Shown: positions 1-6,307, counted from the first letter of the stretch. The stretch: DNA of 7,434 nt from an uncultured Prevotella sp. (GCA_937906765.1 CALCUV010000274.1:1-7434); one strand, 5' to 3'. A program made the numbers and translations. Notes: a model not told the origin generated them from the letters alone.

Positions 1-391
1 GGTAAGGGGGCAAGAAGTGCACCTTTCGACCCTGCGCCTTTGCTGCAGAAACGAGTTCTGCCAACTTTGCCATAGGCGCCGTTTCGGCAACACCACTCTG
101 CTGTGCCATTTCCACAACAGAAGTCACACTACCGTACCAAACGATGTCGTCAATATCAATTTCATCGCCCACAAGGGTTTCCACACCGCTTTCGCAGTCA
201 ATCACCCCCACGAGACCATCGCGGTGTTGACCGAAGAAGTAAAGGAAACTACTGTCCTGACGGAACTTGTAAGCATTGGCAGGATAATTCATCGGCGCAT
301 CATTGTTACCGAAAAGGAGAATCAATCCCTCACCTACTAATTGGCGCAACGCAACACGGCGTTCAACATATGTTTCTTTTGAAAAAAGCAT
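1..391 (-). CDS. pepP: Aminopeptidase P (Xaa-Pro aminopeptidase), N-terminal part, cut by window edge
   Basis: Translating the minus strand from ATG at 391 gives 130 open codons that run off the left edge. The protein begins MLFSKETYVERR and continues with LILLFGNNDAPMNYPANAY, FRQDSSFLYFFGQ, DGLVGVID and GRKVHFLPPY. This is the creatinase/aminopeptidase P N-terminal domain as found in Bacteroidales homologues, which start in nearly the same way. Family members remove an N-terminal residue when proline follows it, using two metal ions held by a C-terminal pita-bread domain. That domain and its metal ligands lie outside the window, so activity cannot be judged here. Proline-peptide turnover in the cytoplasm is inferred. 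The start is the first ATG of the conserved N-terminus; no Shine-Dalgarno is seen, which is normal in Bacteroidota. The gene is divergent from the patatin-like gene. Confidence is high for the family and moderate for the symbol. Confidence 0.88.
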   Translation of the reverse strand, partial: MLFSKETYVERRVALRQLVGEGLILLFGNNDAPMNYPANAYKFRQDSSFLYFFGQHRDGLVGVIDCESGVETLVGDEIDIDDIVWYGSVTSVVEMAQQSGVAETAPMAKLAELVSAAKAQGRKVHFLPPY

Positions 392-421
392 GACTTTTTA
401 GTTTTATTCCCCATCCATCTA

Positions 422-438
422 CTTTTCCTTAAGAAAAG
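422..438 (-). other. Small hairpin in the predicted pepP leader
   Basis: CTTTTC and GAAAAG form a perfect 6-bp inverted repeat around the 5-base loop CTTAA. It lies about 30 bases upstream of the pepP start codon, inside the leader predicted from the -7 element at 469-476. It is short and AT-rich, so it may be fortuitous. A role in leader structure is only inference. Confidence 0.25.
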
Positions 439-468
439 AGGAGACAGAAGGTTTATTTAAATCCTTTG

Positions 469-476
469 CAAAGATA
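469..476 (-). promoter_or_regulatory. Candidate -7 promoter element for pepP
   Basis: The minus strand reads TATCTTTG, an exact match to the Bacteroidota -7 consensus TAnnTTTG, and is followed by C as is common. Transcription would start near 462 and leave a leader of about 70 bases before the pepP ATG at 391. No clear TTG -33 element is visible at the usual distance, so the call rests on the -7 octamer and its position. Confidence 0.5.
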
Positions 477-489
477 CAATAATATAATG

Positions 490-516
490 AATTACGAGAA
501 TGTCACTATCGTAATT
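490..516. promoter_or_regulatory. Inverted repeat between the divergent pepP and patatin promoters; candidate operator
   Basis: AATTACGA at 490-497 and TCGTAATT at 509-516 are perfect 8-bp complements separated by 11 bases. The centre, near 503, is almost exactly midway between the two outward-facing -7 elements (469-476 minus and 530-537 plus), so the arms cover the -33 zone of both promoters. Arm spacing of this kind suits a dimeric regulator that could control both genes. The dyad is seen directly; the operator role is inferred and the regulator is unknown. Confidence 0.45.
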
Positions 517-529
517 ACCCAAATTTAAT

Positions 530-537
530 TAACTTTG
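530..537 (+). promoter_or_regulatory. Candidate -7 promoter element for the patatin-like gene
   Basis: TAACTTTG matches the Bacteroidota -7 consensus TAnnTTTG. Transcription would start near 544, giving a leader of roughly 23 bases before the ATG at 567. No good TTG is present at the -33 position; that zone is instead occupied by one arm of the inverted repeat at 490-516, which would suit a regulated promoter. Confidence 0.5.
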
Positions 538-566
538 CCTCGCACAATTCACAAAAATCCCTGAAG

Positions 567-1439
567 ATGGAACATACCTTAAATAAGAATAAAGAACTGC
601 TACGCAATGCCGGACTCGTGTTAGAGGGGGGCGGAATGCGTGGTGTTTTTACAACGGGCGTTTTAGATTATATGCTCGATGCTGGCATCTATTTGCCATA
701 CGGCGTTGGTGTTTCCGCTGGTGCTTGCCACGGACTCTCATATATGAGTCGTCAACGCGAACGTGCTCGTAAATCTACGCTCGACATTATGTACACTCGC
801 TCATACGTGGGTTTGAAATATTGGCGCAAGCAGCGCAGTCTGCTTGACATGGACTTTCTTTACAATACCCTGCCACGAGAAATTTATCCTTACGACTACG
901 ACACGTATTTTGCAAATCCAGCAACGTATGAAATTGTAACGACAAACTGCCTTACGGGCGAACCTAACTATTTCACCGACAAGGAAAGCGAAGACCGCAT
1001 TCTGACGCTGGCACGTGCAACGAGCAGTTTGCCTTACATTTGTCCGATGGTGGAAGTTGACGGTGTCCCTATGCTTGACGGTGGCATTTCCGACAGCATA
1101 CCGCTTCAACGCGCCATAGATTGCGGACACGACTTTAACGTAGTCGTCCTTACACGCAACGCAGGTTTCCGTTTTAATTCCGGTTTCTACCGCCGCACCG
1201 CCTTTCTTTATCGCAAGTATCCCCAACTGCGTAAAACCCTTTCGCGTCGCAACGAGATGTATAACTCCCAGATGGAGTTGGTAGAAAGATTGGAACGCGA
1301 GGGTAAGATTCTTGTCATTCGCCCTGAGCGTCCGCTTGAAGTGGGTCGCCTTTGTAAGGATACGGAAAAGATGCGCCGTCTTTACGAAGAGGGTTATGAA
1401 GTGGCGAAACGCACATTTGAACAATTTTTAAAGGAATAG
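567..1439 (+). CDS. Patatin-like phospholipase (YjjU-type)
   Basis: This 290-residue protein has all marks of the patatin/RssA-type serine hydrolases. The oxyanion-hole loop is LEGGGMRG (residues 19-26), the nucleophile elbow is GVSAG with Ser50 (48-52), and the dyad aspartate is Asp171 in LDGGISDSIPL (170-180). Patatin-like enzymes cleave acyl ester bonds of phospholipids or other lipids with a Ser-Asp dyad. The overall layout, with an Arg/Lys-rich C-terminal third, resembles the E. coli YjjU group. There is no signal peptide or membrane segment, so a cytoplasmic or membrane-peripheral enzyme is inferred. The true substrate is unknown. The start at 567 places the oxyanion loop near residue 20, as expected, and sits just after a -7 element; no Shine-Dalgarno is seen. 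The large antisense open frame across it is a shadow. Confidence 0.92.
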   Translation: MEHTLNKNKELLRNAGLVLEGGGMRGVFTTGVLDYMLDAGIYLPYGVGVSAGACHGLSYMSRQRERARKSTLDIMYTRSYVGLKYWRKQRSLLDMDFLYNTLPREIYPYDYDTYFANPATYEIVTTNCLTGEPNYFTDKESEDRILTLARATSSLPYICPMVEVDGVPMLDGGISDSIPLQRAIDCGHDFNVVVLTRNAGFRFNSGFYRRTAFLYRKYPQLRKTLSRRNEMYNSQMELVERLEREGKILVIRPERPLEVGRLCKDTEKMRRLYEEGYEVAKRTFEQFLKE

Positions 1440-1440
1440 T

Positions 1441-1462
1441 AAAAAGGTTCTTAAATCTTTTT
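1441..1462 (+). terminator. Possible weak terminator hairpin after the patatin-like gene
   Basis: Directly after the stop codon, AAAAAGGTT can pair with AAATCTTTTT, giving about 9 pairs including one G-U around a CTTA loop. The 3' arm ends in a run of T. The stem is AT-rich and weak, so it may be leaky or not a terminator; the downstream ATP-grasp gene has no recognisable promoter of its own. Confidence 0.35.
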
Positions 1463-1525
1463 ATCACCCCTCACCTCCAAAGAGATTTCCTCCCCTCTAT
1501 AAACAGGCGGAAGAGCGCCATCCGA

Positions 1526-1561
1526 TTTCTCATTTCTTCTTACTCATTTCTCCTATCCCTA
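1526..1561 (+). repeat. Dispersed 14-bp pyrimidine-rich repeat, copy 1
   Basis: Two tandem 14-bp units, TTTCTCATTTCTTC (1526-1539) and TTACTCATTTCTCC (1540-1553), are followed by the tail TATCCCTA (1554-1561). Four bases later the ATP-grasp gene starts. The same arrangement, in the same orientation on the plus strand, recurs at 6308-6343. It may form an unusual pyrimidine-rich leader for the downstream gene, which has no Shine-Dalgarno. Confidence 0.7.
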
Positions 1562-1564
1562 AAG

Positions 1565-2548
1565 ATGATCCTCCACATCTTTAACCCCTCACACGATGAG
1601 GCTCTTGGTTTTGGTTCTCCTTATTACGTTCCCACGAAAGCAGCAATGTTGCTTGCGCGGGAACGTTGCACGTTGCCTGAACTTTGGGCAAGTCCGGGGG
1701 ATGCGATACTCTTAACGGATGATCGGGAACGCCCTGTTGTTAATGATTCTGACAAACCCTTGCTTTATATTTACAAGCGCGAACTTACCCCTAAATTCAT
1801 CCGTAAGATTACACGCATAGAACCCTGGGGATGGAACGCATATCTGCGCCACACCCTTCGCCGCATTGGCATTCCCGACTCTCTACTTCCTACGGATGAA
1901 GAACTCGCACATCGACGTCGTTTGAGTAGCAGAGAAACTGCCATTGCCCTACTCCACCGCCTAACCTCGGAAGACAAAACCCTAGCAGGGCGCGCCACAT
2001 GGTGCACAACGATTGAAGATGCTTGGAAAGCCGTACGCACCTACGGCAGAGCCATGGCAAAGTCTCCGTGGTCAAGCAGTGGCAGAGGCGTTTTCCGAGT
2101 GGAGTCAGAAGACGACGTCATTCCTGCCGATGCCCGCATGCGCAACATTATTACGCAATATGGTGGGATTGCCATAGAGGAATATTGCGAACGCTTACAG
2201 GACTTTGCTTTAGAATTTTACGCCCTTCCTGACCGAACGATTACCTACGCAGGACTCTCCGTGTTCAACACGTCTGTTGGAGGAAACTATTTAGGAAACG
2301 TTGCAGGCACGCAATCGGATTTACAAAACCGCATTAACCACCTCATCCCTTGGAGCAAAGTTGAAACCTGCATCGCGCGCCTCATCCACCACCTTCAAGC
2401 AATCATTGATGGCAACTACTGCGGACCGCTTGGTGTGGACCTTATGATTGTTAAAAAAGATGGAGTCAACCTGCTCCACCCTTGTGTAGAAATCAACCTT
2501 CGCAATACAATGGGTCACATTGCATTGCTTATAAACGAAAGAAAGTGA
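1565..2548 (+). CDS. Uncharacterised ATP-grasp family protein
   Basis: This 327-residue protein resembles conserved Bacteroidales proteins that open with an HIFNP-HD motif (LHIFNPSHDEAL, residues 3-14) and are usually labelled hypothetical. The second half reads as an ATP-grasp fold: a nucleotide-binding lysine and flexible glycine/serine loop at KSPWSSSGRGVF (166-177), an acidic adenine-side strand at IEEY (204-207), and metal-binding GVDLM (290-294) with the E-x-N-x-R motif EINLRN (309-314). ATP-grasp enzymes join a carboxylate, through an acyl-phosphate, to an amine or thiol, so a ligase role is inferred; the substrates are unknown. There is no signal peptide. It may be co-transcribed with the patatin-like gene 125 bases upstream, but a weak hairpin and a repeat lie between. 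Its stop codon is inside the shared terminator stem. The fold call is from motifs only. Confidence 0.75.
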   Translation: MILHIFNPSHDEALGFGSPYYVPTKAAMLLARERCTLPELWASPGDAILLTDDRERPVVNDSDKPLLYIYKRELTPKFIRKITRIEPWGWNAYLRHTLRRIGIPDSLLPTDEELAHRRRLSSRETAIALLHRLTSEDKTLAGRATWCTTIEDAWKAVRTYGRAMAKSPWSSSGRGVFRVESEDDVIPADARMRNIITQYGGIAIEEYCERLQDFALEFYALPDRTITYAGLSVFNTSVGGNYLGNVAGTQSDLQNRINHLIPWSKVETCIARLIHHLQAIIDGNYCGPLGVDLMIVKKDGVNLLHPCVEINLRNTMGHIALLINERK

Positions 2549-2578
2549 GAGACCTCTTAAGAGACCTCTCACTTTTTT
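2542..2578. terminator. Bidirectional terminator between ATP-grasp gene and AraC regulator
   Basis: AAAGTGAGAG (2542-2551) pairs perfectly with CTCTCACTTT (2566-2575). Inside lies a second self-complementary block, CTCTTAAGAG (2554-2563), flanked by AC on each side. A run of six T (2573-2578) ends the hairpin on the plus strand. On the minus strand the exit is CTTTCTTTCG, a weaker T tract. The ATP-grasp stop codon is in the left arm, and the AraC stop at 2577-2579 overlaps the T run, so both convergent genes very likely end here. Confidence 0.8.
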
Positions 2579-3482
2579 ATTTTCCACTATTACTACGCCT
2601 GATTTCACTGGGAGATTTTCCAAAGTGAGCACGCACATACTTTCCAAAGAAACTTGAATTGGGAAATTGCAATTGGAACACGATTTCCTTGATTGACAAA
2701 TCCGTGTGGAGCAAGTAATAACGAATGTCATTATCTATAAACTCTGAAATCCATTGTAGGGCAGTTTTTCCCGACACCTTCTTACACACCTCCGACAGAT
2801 GCTTGGCTGTCACGCAGAGTTCCGAAGCATAATGATTGATAAAGCGCGGACGCGGACGCGTAGTTTCCAATTGTTGGATAAAGCGCAAGAAGAGTTTTTC
2901 GCTCTGCCCCACTTCAAATTGCTTCTCTGCAAGTTCCTCCAAAATGTGTGCGCCAATCAATTCACAGAGCATCCCTTTAACAAGCAGATGAATCACATCC
3001 TCACGAAAGGCATGCTCAGCGTCTTCTAACTTTAAGCGTAAGATTTCGCTATAATGCTTAAAAATGGTCTGCTCTTTCTCGCTAAACGTCAGCACATGGA
3101 AAGAGCGGTCCACGTTTAACAATGCGCCAATAACGCGTTGGGTATTCGGAACACAATCCATCAACATGTGGCGCGAAACTACCATAAAACTGCCCTTCAA
3201 CCCCTTATCTACTTCCATTTCTCGGCGAAAGGTGGAGTTAGGTCTACAAATCACAATGTCACCTGCCTTTACTTTCAGTTTGATACCATTAATTTCAAAC
3301 TCGCCTCTTCCTTCTCTTATAAAAAGGAATATCGCATCCATCATTTGCGCATACTCTCCATTACCCGTGAGTAACCCCTGCTTCACCCTTTCAGCATCAC
3401 TGACAATAATAAAGTCTTCACAAGCATAAGTGTACTGACTTGACAAAGCGAGCATGTCTTTTATTGTAATTTCATCTATCAT
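2577..3482 (-). CDS. AraC-family transcriptional regulator
   Basis: A 301-residue protein with a typical two-part AraC layout. Residues about 45-95 form a cupin-like sensor region with the pattern GRGEFEINGIKLKVKAGDIV (58-77) followed by RPNS. The C-terminal part, about 210-298, holds two helix-turn-helix units: INHYASELCVTAKHLSEVCK (215-234) and IKEIVFQLQFPNSSFFGKYV (264-283), then AHFGKSPSEIRR, the conserved family ending. It would bind DNA in the cytoplasm and respond to an unknown small molecule or signal. It is a single-gene unit, convergent with the ATP-grasp gene and tandem to the secreted phosphatase/nuclease gene 140 bases upstream. Its target is not evident from the sequence. The ATG at 3482 is preceded by a -7 element at 3513-3520. 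Family confidence is high; no specific member is recognised. Confidence 0.92.
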   Translation of the reverse strand: MIDEITIKDMLALSSQYTYACEDFIIVSDAERVKQGLLTGNGEYAQMMDAIFLFIREGRGEFEINGIKLKVKAGDIVICRPNSTFRREMEVDKGLKGSFMVVSRHMLMDCVPNTQRVIGALLNVDRSFHVLTFSEKEQTIFKHYSEILRLKLEDAEHAFREDVIHLLVKGMLCELIGAHILEELAEKQFEVGQSEKLFLRFIQQLETTRPRPRFINHYASELCVTAKHLSEVCKKVSGKTALQWISEFIDNDIRYYLLHTDLSIKEIVFQLQFPNSSFFGKYVRAHFGKSPSEIRRSNSGK

Positions 3483-3512
3483 TTCTCAGAATTCATATTG
3501 GATTTCAAAATG

Positions 3513-3520
3513 CAAATTTA
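3513..3520 (-). promoter_or_regulatory. Candidate -7 promoter element for the AraC-family gene
   Basis: The minus strand reads TAAATTTG followed by C, an exact fit to TAnnTTTG. It predicts a start near 3506 and a leader of about 24 bases. The nearest TTG upstream leaves a spacer of about 26 bases, longer than usual, so the -33 part is doubtful. The region from 3483 to 3622 is otherwise AT-rich with no gene seen. Confidence 0.5.
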
Positions 3521-3622
3521 AAAACTTTATTCCATATATTAGTTTTCAAAAAGAGAACAATGATGTTTATTTTTACGGATTCGGAATGTATCGTTCAAAA
3601 ATCTGAATTTCACATATCCTTA

Positions 3623-4687
3623 TTACTTGAGAATCATCTCTACCAACAAAGGCAAGTGGTCACTTATTCCTCCGTTATAAAAGTTCCCCTTATACATGCG
3701 CCTGGGTCGAAAGTAAGCGGGAACGGATGTTTCATCAAGCTCCAACAGAAAGGGAAAAGCGAGTATGTTACTGAAGGGGTCACTACAATGTAAGGGAGAC
3801 GTTGCGCGTAGCAACGCTGAAGAGACTATAATATGGTCAATCTTGCTCCAAGTCCCCTGAAAATTGTAAGTACCTTTCACATTAGAGTTTTCTTCACAAT
3901 GTGGAGCAAGGTCGCAAAGCATTTGAGCATCATGCTTTGCGAGACGTTCATCAGCAAGGTAATCTTCAGCATCAACAACCCGCAATGTTTCTCTGAGGGA
4001 AGCGTCTTTCACTTCATCATTCATATCCCCCATGATTAAGATGAGCGCTCCCGACCGAGCATTTTGGATGCTGTCAACTTTTTGTCGTATCACCAGCGCC
4101 GCATTTCTTCGGTGCACATCCGTAGCCTGCTTTCCGCCACGCCTGCTTGGGAAGTGCGTCACAAAGACGGTGAGTGTGTCCAACGTAGGCAACAATCCCT
4201 CTACAAACAACACATCACGCGTGAGTCGCTCTCCCTCATCCATCTTCACACGCAAGTCTTCACGATGAATGGGACGGAATCTGCTGGGTTGATAAAGCAG
4301 TGCCACGTCAATGCCTCTCACGTCGGGACTGTTTGTAATGAGATAGTCATACCCTAATCGCGCTAAAGAGGTACGCTGTGTGAGATGCGCCACCGCCGTG
4401 TCGTTTTCCACCTCCACCAATCCCACTAATTCCACAGGCGATGCCCCACCGGCAGCCGCAATTACCCTTGCCAAACGCCCTTGTTTGGTCCAATAGCGCC
4501 CGCTGGTCCATTTGTTGTTCCCATCGGGAAGAAAGTCATGATCGTTCTTCTCGGGATCGGGAATCGTGTCAAACAAATTCTCCACATTATACTCCATAAT
4601 GCGGAAGCGTTCCTGAGCGTCGGCTGTAAAAGGGGTTGCAACACTCAGGAACGCCACCATCATAAGGATATGTAGCACACTATTCAT
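3623..4687 (-). CDS. Secreted endonuclease/exonuclease/phosphatase (EEP) family protein
   Basis: A 354-residue protein of the DNase I/EEP superfamily. Residues 1-24 look like a signal peptide with a hydrophobic core and an A-D-A cleavage site, although its n-region has no Lys or Arg, which is unusual. Catalytic landmarks are in order: MEYNVENLFD (31-40), metal-binding Glu92 in LVEVEN, HFPSR with His178, MGDMND with Asp221 and Asn223, KIDHI with Asp284, and the terminal ISDHLPL with Asp343-His344. Members cleave phosphodiester or phosphomonoester bonds in nucleic acids, phosphoinositides or other substrates using Mg2+; the substrate here is unknown. Export to the periplasm or beyond is inferred. 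The start codon overlaps the end of rlmH by 8 bases (ATGAATAG), suggesting translational coupling. No in-frame upstream ATG exists before a stop, which supports this start. Confidence 0.88.
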   Translation of the reverse strand: MNSVLHILMMVAFLSVATPFTADAQERFRIMEYNVENLFDTIPDPEKNDHDFLPDGNNKWTSGRYWTKQGRLARVIAAAGGASPVELVGLVEVENDTAVAHLTQRTSLARLGYDYLITNSPDVRGIDVALLYQPSRFRPIHREDLRVKMDEGERLTRDVLFVEGLLPTLDTLTVFVTHFPSRRGGKQATDVHRRNAALVIRQKVDSIQNARSGALILIMGDMNDEVKDASLRETLRVVDAEDYLADERLAKHDAQMLCDLAPHCEENSNVKGTYNFQGTWSKIDHIIVSSALLRATSPLHCSDPFSNILAFPFLLELDETSVPAYFRPRRMYKGNFYNGGISDHLPLLVEMILK

Positions 4688-5153
4688 GATGATAGGGTTC
4701 GCCTTTAATAATTGTCATGGCGCGATAATATTGTTCCACGAAAAAGAGGCGCACCATTTGATGAGAAAACGTCATGCGTGAGAGGGAAACCTTCTCACGT
4801 GCCAAGGCATAAATTTCGGGAGAGAAACCGTAAGGACCACCTACGATAAACACCAACCTACGCGAAACGCTTTGTTGTTTCTGTTCCAAATAGCGGGCAA
4901 AGTCAACACTACGAAACTCCTTGCCTCCCTCATCCAAAAGCACAACATAATCACCGTCCTTCAAACTCTTCTTCAAAAGTTCCGCCTCACGCTCCTTCTG
5001 CTGTTCGGGAGTCAGCGCCTTTGTGTTCTTCAACTCTGGAATCACCTCAAGTTCGAAAGGCTGATAATGCTTTACGCGTTGCACGTAGTCATCAATGAGT
5101 GCAACAAGATGCTTATCAATTGTTTTTCCGATAACCAGGAACAATGTTTTCAT
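4680..5153 (-). CDS. rlmH: 23S rRNA (pseudouridine1915-N3)-methyltransferase RlmH
   Basis: A 157-residue protein that matches the SPOUT-class RlmH (formerly YbeA) family over its whole length. The N-terminus MKTLFLVIGKT, the SAM-binding knot loop VFIVGGPYGF (101-110), the segment SLSRMTFSHQMVRLFFVEQ (123-141) and the C-terminal PYHHE (153-157) are all family signatures. RlmH methylates N3 of pseudouridine 1915 in helix 69 of 23S rRNA on assembled ribosomes, using S-adenosylmethionine. It is the first gene of a likely two-gene unit with the EEP protein. Its leader is formed by the 8-bp repeat array: the repeat begins only 14 bases before the start codon. No -7 consensus was found in the 300 bases upstream, so its promoter is unknown or it is read through from aroE. 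Confidence 0.96.
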   Translation of the reverse strand: MKTLFLVIGKTIDKHLVALIDDYVQRVKHYQPFELEVIPELKNTKALTPEQQKEREAELLKKSLKDGDYVVLLDEGGKEFRSVDFARYLEQKQQSVSRRLVFIVGGPYGFSPEIYALAREKVSLSRMTFSHQMVRLFFVEQYYRAMTIIKGEPYHHE

Positions 5154-5166
5154 AAATTATTTTTTT

Positions 5167-5333
5167 AGGTTGTGAGGTTTAAAGGGCTTTAGGTTATAAG
5201 GTTAAGAGGTTCTGAAGTTCTGAGGTTATGAGGTTAAAATGTTTTGAAGTTAAGAGGTTATGAGGTTGGAAATTCTGAATTTTTAAGGCTTTAATATCTT
5301 GAGGTTTAAAGGTCGCTTCGCTTTAAGGTTAGG
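5167..5333. repeat. Degenerate tandem array with an 8-bp period (consensus AGGTTATG)
   Basis: Reading from 5167 in steps of eight gives AGGTTGTG, AGGTTTAA, AGGGCTTT, AGGTTATA, AGGTTAAG, AGGTTCTG, AAGTTCTG, AGGTTATG, AGGTTAAA and so on. Nine of the first 13 units begin AGGTT and two begin AAGTT. The phase holds to 5294, slips by one base at 5295-5301, and resumes with AGGTTTAA to about 5333, roughly 21 units in all. The strongest part is 5167-5270. It fills the space between rlmH and aroE and encodes nothing evident; on the rlmH message it would read as CATAACCT-like units. Confidence 0.85.
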
Positions 5334-5364
5334 CGACAAAATTCATATAGAATTAGGGAAAACT

Positions 5365-5427
5365 ATATTACACTTTCGAGCGACAATATTACTCTTTAGG
5401 AGCACAATTAGCCACTTTGTGGCGACT
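5365..5427. repeat. Three imperfect tandem 21-bp units
   Basis: Units at 5365-5385, 5386-5406 and 5407-5427 share a core CWCTTT followed by a GAGC- or GGCGAC-like end. Units 1 and 2 agree at about 15 of 21 positions and units 1 and 3 at about 13. The third unit also forms a small perfect hairpin, GCCAC-TTT-GTGGC (5411-5423). Related GCGAC words occur just left, at 5333-5336. The remainder of the gap to 5454 shows no gene or clear promoter. Confidence 0.45.
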
Positions 5428-5454
5428 ATTTATTTTGCAGTAAAAATCAGGTGA

Positions 5455-6210
5455 TTACAAATCATCAGCAACATTCCAATAGTTCCACGCCGCTTCGGCC
5501 TGCAAGTGCAACATTTCCAATCCGTTTTTCACCACTGCTCCCTGCTCACTCGCCTTACGCATGAAGGCCGTTTCAAGCGGATTATAGACAAGGTCATAAC
5601 AGAGATGTTGGGGTGTAAGCAAGTGGTAGGGCAAACGGGGAGCCTCATCCACATGAGGATACATCCCTACGGGCGAACAGTTTACGATAACGTGATGCGC
5701 TGAAAGTATCTCGGGCGTCAGTTCTTCATAAGTGAACGCATCCGTGCGCTTTGTGCGACTCACATAAAGCGGCGTAATGCCCAATTTCTTTAACCCATAC
5801 ACCACAGCCTTAGATGCGCCACCGCTTCCGAGCACCAACGCGCGATGGTGATGAGATTGAAGTAAAGGGCGGAGCGACTCTACAAATCCTATTACGTCAG
5901 AGTTATACCCCTTTGTGCGAATCGCGCCGTCTGCTTCATGCTTGATGCGCACCACATTTACAGCCCCTATTTCACGGGCCTCAGCGCTGAGTTCGTCAAG
6001 CAAAGGGATGACCGCTTGTTTGTGAGGAATGGTAACGTTCAACCCACGCAAGTTTGCATTTTCAGCGATGAGCGTAGTGAATTGGGCCATGTCAGCGATG
6101 TCAAAGTTTGTGTAAGTGGCATCAATCCCTTCACGCGCAAATTTCTCGGCAAAGTAACCTGCCGAAAAACTATGTCCGAGGGGATGTCCCACAAGTCCGT
6201 ATGCTTCCAT
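5455..6210 (-). CDS. aroE: Shikimate dehydrogenase AroE
   Basis: A 251-residue enzyme that reduces 3-dehydroshikimate to shikimate with NADPH, the fourth step of the shikimate pathway to aromatic amino acids and chorismate. Substrate-binding HSFSA (Ser14, Ser16) lies near the N-terminus and NVTIPHK carries catalytic Lys64. Asn85 in GAVNV and Asp105 in GYNSDV complete the active site. The cofactor domain has the glycine loop GSGGAS (128-133), VSRT (150-153), NCSPVGMYP (177-185), DLVYNP (206-211) and the C-terminal NGLEMLHLQAE (229-239). The length is slightly short of E. coli AroE but usual for Bacteroidales. It is tandem to ubiE with a 130-bp gap and no -7 consensus of its own, so co-transcription with ubiE is likely. 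Chorismate is also a precursor of menaquinone, which links the two genes. Confidence 0.96.
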   Translation of the reverse strand: MEAYGLVGHPLGHSFSAGYFAEKFAREGIDATYTNFDIADMAQFTTLIAENANLRGLNVTIPHKQAVIPLLDELSAEAREIGAVNVVRIKHEADGAIRTKGYNSDVIGFVESLRPLLQSHHHRALVLGSGGASKAVVYGLKKLGITPLYVSRTKRTDAFTYEELTPEILSAHHVIVNCSPVGMYPHVDEAPRLPYHLLTPQHLCYDLVYNPLETAFMRKASEQGAVVKNGLEMLHLQAEAAWNYWNVADDL

Positions 6211-6307
6211 AGTTTATTGTTAACGAATTGAGGCGTAAAAGAGTTGTCGAAAAGGGGGTGCGAAACAAACGGTTGCCCAAATAGGAGAAACCATCCGCAG
6301 GGTAAAC

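Noticed and set aside
17..393. Plus-strand open frames of 107 and 96 codons at the left edge
   Set aside because: They lie opposite the pepP-like gene, whose minus-strand translation is clearly a known family; the plus-strand peptides are low-complexity and His/Arg-rich, as expected for antisense shadows.
801..1424. 207-codon minus-strand open frame
   Set aside because: It is antisense to the patatin-like gene, which has intact catalytic motifs; the antisense peptide shows no recognisable family.
2321..2731. 136-codon minus-strand open frame spanning the terminator
   Set aside because: It overlaps the ends of two well-supported convergent genes and crosses their shared hairpin; no motif seen.
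3064..3429. 121-codon plus-strand open frame
   Set aside because: Antisense to the AraC-family sensor domain, with no recognisable motif or start signal.
3483..3622. Possible operator or terminator between the EEP gene and the AraC gene
   Set aside because: Apart from the TAAATTTG element there are only imperfect AT-rich complementarities such as ATATTGGA/TCCATATAT; none is convincing.
5160..5454. CRISPR array in the rlmH-aroE gap
   Set aside because: The repeats are short, degenerate and contiguous, without unique spacers, and there are no cas genes.
5455..5470. Hairpin TGATT-ACA-AATCA at the aroE stop codon
   Set aside because: A 5-bp AT-rich stem without a T run on the aroE transcript; too weak to call a terminator.
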